NCBI GenBank assembly: GCA_019417325.1
Contig: DXVO01000029.1
Span: 62,001-126,000 of the forward strand
Direction of reading: 5' to 3'
Source: Parabacteroides sp.
GTDB taxonomy: Bacteria; Bacteroidota; Bacteroidia; Bacteroidales; Tannerellaceae
Length of the DNA stretch: 64,000 nucleotides
Shown: positions 61,569-64,000 of the stretch, piece by piece
Layout of the letters: each line of letters begins with the position of its first letter
Position numbering within the stretch: the stretch's first letter is position 1
Notes under the pieces: model-generated
Databases searched by the model: none
Told to the model about the DNA's origin: nothing
The model's input: only the letters and a program-made list of their open reading frames with translations
Translations under genes and position numbers: made by a program

Positions 61569-63572
61569 ATGAAAAAGATATTATTGCCGATAATGGCTTT
61601 TCTTACAGGTACTGTGATGTATGCACAACGTACCGTTCTTGAAAACGAAAGTTTAAGGGCTGAGTTTGATGACAGAAACGGAGCACTTGTAAGTCTTGTC
61701 AACAAGACTACAGGCTGGAATTTTATTCCAAGGCCGGAACTGGGCCAGTCATTCCTCATGCTTGTTCCTTTGGATGGACCTGATTTCCCTATAGAGAAAG
61801 AAATCAGATACAACAATGCCATTGGAGTCAACCAGCCGGTTGCTCCGAAAGTGCAACGAGGTGACAATACCGTATCATTCACATGGAATTCCATAGAGAG
61901 TGAACATATCTCAAATCTTGATATTTCCTTTACGGCAACAGCTACGCTCACCGATAAGGGACTCCTATTTTCAGGAGAAGTTGAGAATAGAAGCAACTAT
62001 GTCGTAGAATATATCGGATGGCCGTTTTTCGGTGAGATCGCTGTTCCTGACAAGCCTGAAAAATTTTATTGTGAGACAAGGGAATTCACTCGTGAGTTCT
62101 ATCCGTCATTCCCAAACGAAAAAGGTTATTGGGGAGTTGATTGGCACACGAATATAATTATTCTACCGTCAGACGGATTCATGTTACTCCATAATTCCAA
62201 TCAGGGTATGTTGATTTCCGAGGCGGCTCCTACCGATGATGAACTTCTTATTGGAATGTTCGAGCTTATTCCCGGCTTCGAGCTACCTGGCAAATGGCCG
62301 GAATCTGATGAGATGGACGGTGAAAAAACACGTATGCAGGCATCTTTGAACCATGTCCTATATACAAATAAAGGCGAAAAAAGTAGACTTACCCCTACCA
62401 GGGTTTCTATTTACAGCGGAGATTGGTACAAAGGTCTTGCACCTTACAGGGAAATGATGAAGAAGCCGAACTCAAATAATAACTGGGCTTCCGATCTTAA
62501 GGCATGGAGAAGAGTTACAATATCATCACCGGAAGATATAATCAGATATGCACGTCAGTGTGTGGATAACGGTATCTCTACACTTGTTGTAAATAATTGG
62601 AAAAGAAGTGTGCCATATTCGCTGATGCAGATATATCCTGACGTTAAAAGGGCTGTGAATGAAGCTCATAAACTCGGCTGTAAGGTAATTCTTGAGGGAG
62701 ACTTCTTTAAAGCAGATCCAAATGGGCCGAAGTATGGAGAACTGAGAAATTATCTTCAGAAAGATCCTTACGGATTTTCCTATGACCACTCATTGATGTG
62801 TACAATGCACAATACGCTCAACGAGCTTATCCGTACAGACTGGCCTATCGTCTATAATAAACTCGGTATTGACGGTTATTTGTGTACAGAGCAGAATGCC
62901 CGTACTTCCACTCCATACTGTTTCGCCAAAGGGCATGGGCATAAAGCGCCTAAATTTATCGGTTCCGGCATCGCTGACCTCAACAGACAGTTTGCCACTG
63001 ATGCAAGGGCTGCCAATTCTGCCTTTCTCGTAGGAGGTAACTACCATATAGATGCCGAGTCTGATATTTTTGACTTTATGTATCTGAATAACGCGCCACG
63101 CCAAGGCACCATAAGGTACATCAACCCTTACTCGAATATCGTTGCTGCCATAAATGTACGTTACGCACGCGAAGATATAAATACATGCGTGCAGAACCGT
63201 TATACTGTATGCTATAATGACCTTGCAGGAACATCGGACATAAATGACATGCCTTCAGTTGTCGAGTATGCTTCAAAGGTGGAAAAATTGAGGACAGAAT
63301 ATCGTGACTATATATGGGATGCAGATATGCTTTCTCCTGAAGAAGAAGTAACAGGTGATGGACTTGAGTGGTCTGTATATAAGAATCGCAAGAACGGTAA
63401 AAAGGCAATAGTGATTGTAAACCATGACAGTAGAAATACCCGTAATGCAAAAGTATCTTTTACAGACGGCTCCGGTATGTTTTCAGTTTCTCCTGAAAAC
63501 ATGGAACCTTCTTCCGCGTCGGGGAATGTATCTGTGCCAAGCCTTTCGCTTGTAGTGGTCATTGAAAAATAA
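61569..63572 (+). CDS. DUF6259 protein, putative glycan-active enzyme
   Basis: 667 residues from the ATG at 61569 (MKKILLPIMAFLTGTVMYAQ is a signal peptide; the frame is open from 61536). An N-terminal beta-sandwich (about 20-290: NESLRAEFDDRNGALVSLVN) precedes a TIM-barrel-like region (about 300-560: ISTLVVNNWKRS, KLGCKVILEGDFF, LGIDGYLCTEQNA, FDFMYLNNAP) and a small C-terminal beta domain. This layout is that of DUF6259, related in build to family 36-like hydrolases; the reaction is unknown. Lys- and Asp-rich loops at barrel ends could be catalytic but I cannot assign them. Confidence 0.75.
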   Translation: MKKILLPIMAFLTGTVMYAQRTVLENESLRAEFDDRNGALVSLVNKTTGWNFIPRPELGQSFLMLVPLDGPDFPIEKEIRYNNAIGVNQPVAPKVQRGDNTVSFTWNSIESEHISNLDISFTATATLTDKGLLFSGEVENRSNYVVEYIGWPFFGEIAVPDKPEKFYCETREFTREFYPSFPNEKGYWGVDWHTNIIILPSDGFMLLHNSNQGMLISEAAPTDDELLIGMFELIPGFELPGKWPESDEMDGEKTRMQASLNHVLYTNKGEKSRLTPTRVSIYSGDWYKGLAPYREMMKKPNSNNNWASDLKAWRRVTISSPEDIIRYARQCVDNGISTLVVNNWKRSVPYSLMQIYPDVKRAVNEAHKLGCKVILEGDFFKADPNGPKYGELRNYLQKDPYGFSYDHSLMCTMHNTLNELIRTDWPIVYNKLGIDGYLCTEQNARTSTPYCFAKGHGHKAPKFIGSGIADLNRQFATDARAANSAFLVGGNYHIDAESDIFDFMYLNNAPRQGTIRYINPYSNIVAAINVRYAREDINTCVQNRYTVCYNDLAGTSDINDMPSVVEYASKVEKLRTEYRDYIWDADMLSPEEEVTGDGLEWSVYKNRKNGKKAIVIVNHDSRNTRNAKVSFTDGSGMFSVSPENMEPSSASGNVSVPSLSLVVVIEK

Positions 63573-63586
63573 TCCAAATTAAGTAC

Positions 63587-64000
63587 ATGATTATGAAAAA
63601 AATACTAATGATAATGGCTGCAGCTCTGATGTCGAATATGATATTTGCGCAGGAACGCCATATATTTGAAAACGGGAACATGAAAGTTGTCTTCGACCTT
63701 AATGACGGAGCTCTTCTGAGTTTGAAAAATAAAAATACAGGATGGGATGTCGTACCTGAGAATACCGGAAGGTCATTTGAGATGTTCTTGAAGGACACCA
63801 AAGGCAATACCATGTATATTAACGGTATGGATCAAGAATCCCCACTTGTCGAAATATCTAATGGGGAACTTGTTTTCACATGGGACGGTGTACATGCCAA
63901 AAACAGTACAAAAGAAGTGGATATCCGCTTTACCGGTACTGTAAGGTTCTCCGATTCAGAGGGACTTGTATTCTCTGGAAATGTTGACAATAACAGTGGA
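63587..64000 (+). CDS. Second DUF6259 protein, cut by the window end
   Basis: Begins MIMKKILMIMAAALMSNMIF (start 63587 or 63593) with a signal peptide ending at FAQ, followed by NGNMKVVFDLNDGALLSLKN, KNTGWDVVP, which aligns with the first residues of the preceding protein (NESLRAEFDDRNGALVSLVN, KTTGWNFIP). 138 codons are visible, open to the right edge. A tandem paralogue in the same operon, 14 bases after the first copy. Confidence 0.75.
   Translation, partial: MIMKKILMIMAAALMSNMIFAQERHIFENGNMKVVFDLNDGALLSLKNKNTGWDVVPENTGRSFEMFLKDTKGNTMYINGMDQESPLVEISNGELVFTWDGVHAKNSTKEVDIRFTGTVRFSDSEGLVFSGNVDNNSG

Overview
The window looks like a chromosomal segment of a gut Bacteroidales bacterium, most likely Parabacteroides or a close relative (the genus is inference). 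The evidence is the SusC/SusD pair, fimbrillin-family lipoproteins, lipoproteins with Bacteroidota-type lipoboxes, and repeated promoters of the Bacteroidota type (TTTG, about 20 bases, TAnnTTTG). No rRNA or tRNA gene, CRISPR array or complete insertion sequence was recognised.

Layout. 1-8.1 kb is housekeeping: nqrA (cut by the left edge), a DUF5103/type IX plug protein, a four-gene CsgG-DUF4810-DUF799 lipoprotein operon, guanine deaminase, a cation diffusion facilitator and a flavodoxin-like reductase. 8.3-11.3 kb is a decaying arabinoside locus: one intact GH127 enzyme beside stubs of a second GH127, an aldose epimerase and a sugar transporter, with an orphan operator. 11.3-14.8 kb is a phenylacetate-CoA ligase / ACT / symporter operon. 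14.8-16.5 kb holds a candidate small RNA, two small genes and a DUF1062 gene.

16.8-25.6 kb is an accessory island of higher GC. A membrane-anchored AraC-type regulator is followed by three phased direct repeats and a promoter, a broken fimbrillin, a fimbrillin fused to BspA-type leucine-rich repeats, and then a compact three-gene cassette: an unrecognised protein, a MACPF (perforin-like) protein and a CdtB/DNase I-like nuclease. A frameshifted fimbrillin paralogue closes the island. The cassette looks like an undescribed pore-plus-genotoxin system and is the most interesting part of the window.

25.6-33.5 kb holds an ABC importer whose binding protein and fused permease-ATPase are split by a RhuM gene, a PAS histidine kinase, tex and ybaK.

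33.7-57.8 kb is a long minus-strand locus of lower GC: SusC/SusD/DUF3823, a GH92 mannosidase, a NIPSNAP protein, a beta-propeller lipoprotein, an LsrF-type aldolase/thiolase, DhaL, DhaK, a VOC protein, a CcsBA cytochrome c synthase, two cupin paralogues (one exported, one cytosolic), a Rid-like protein, an IclR regulator and two exported di-haem proteins. It reads as one catabolic island with its own respiratory-type parts.

58-64 kb holds a wrecked fucU, a GxGYxYP protein, a gutted sugar transporter, a gutted GH2 beta-galactosidase and two tandem DUF6259 genes, the last cut by the right edge. A recurring theme is genes reduced to short N- and C-terminal stubs with the middle missing.
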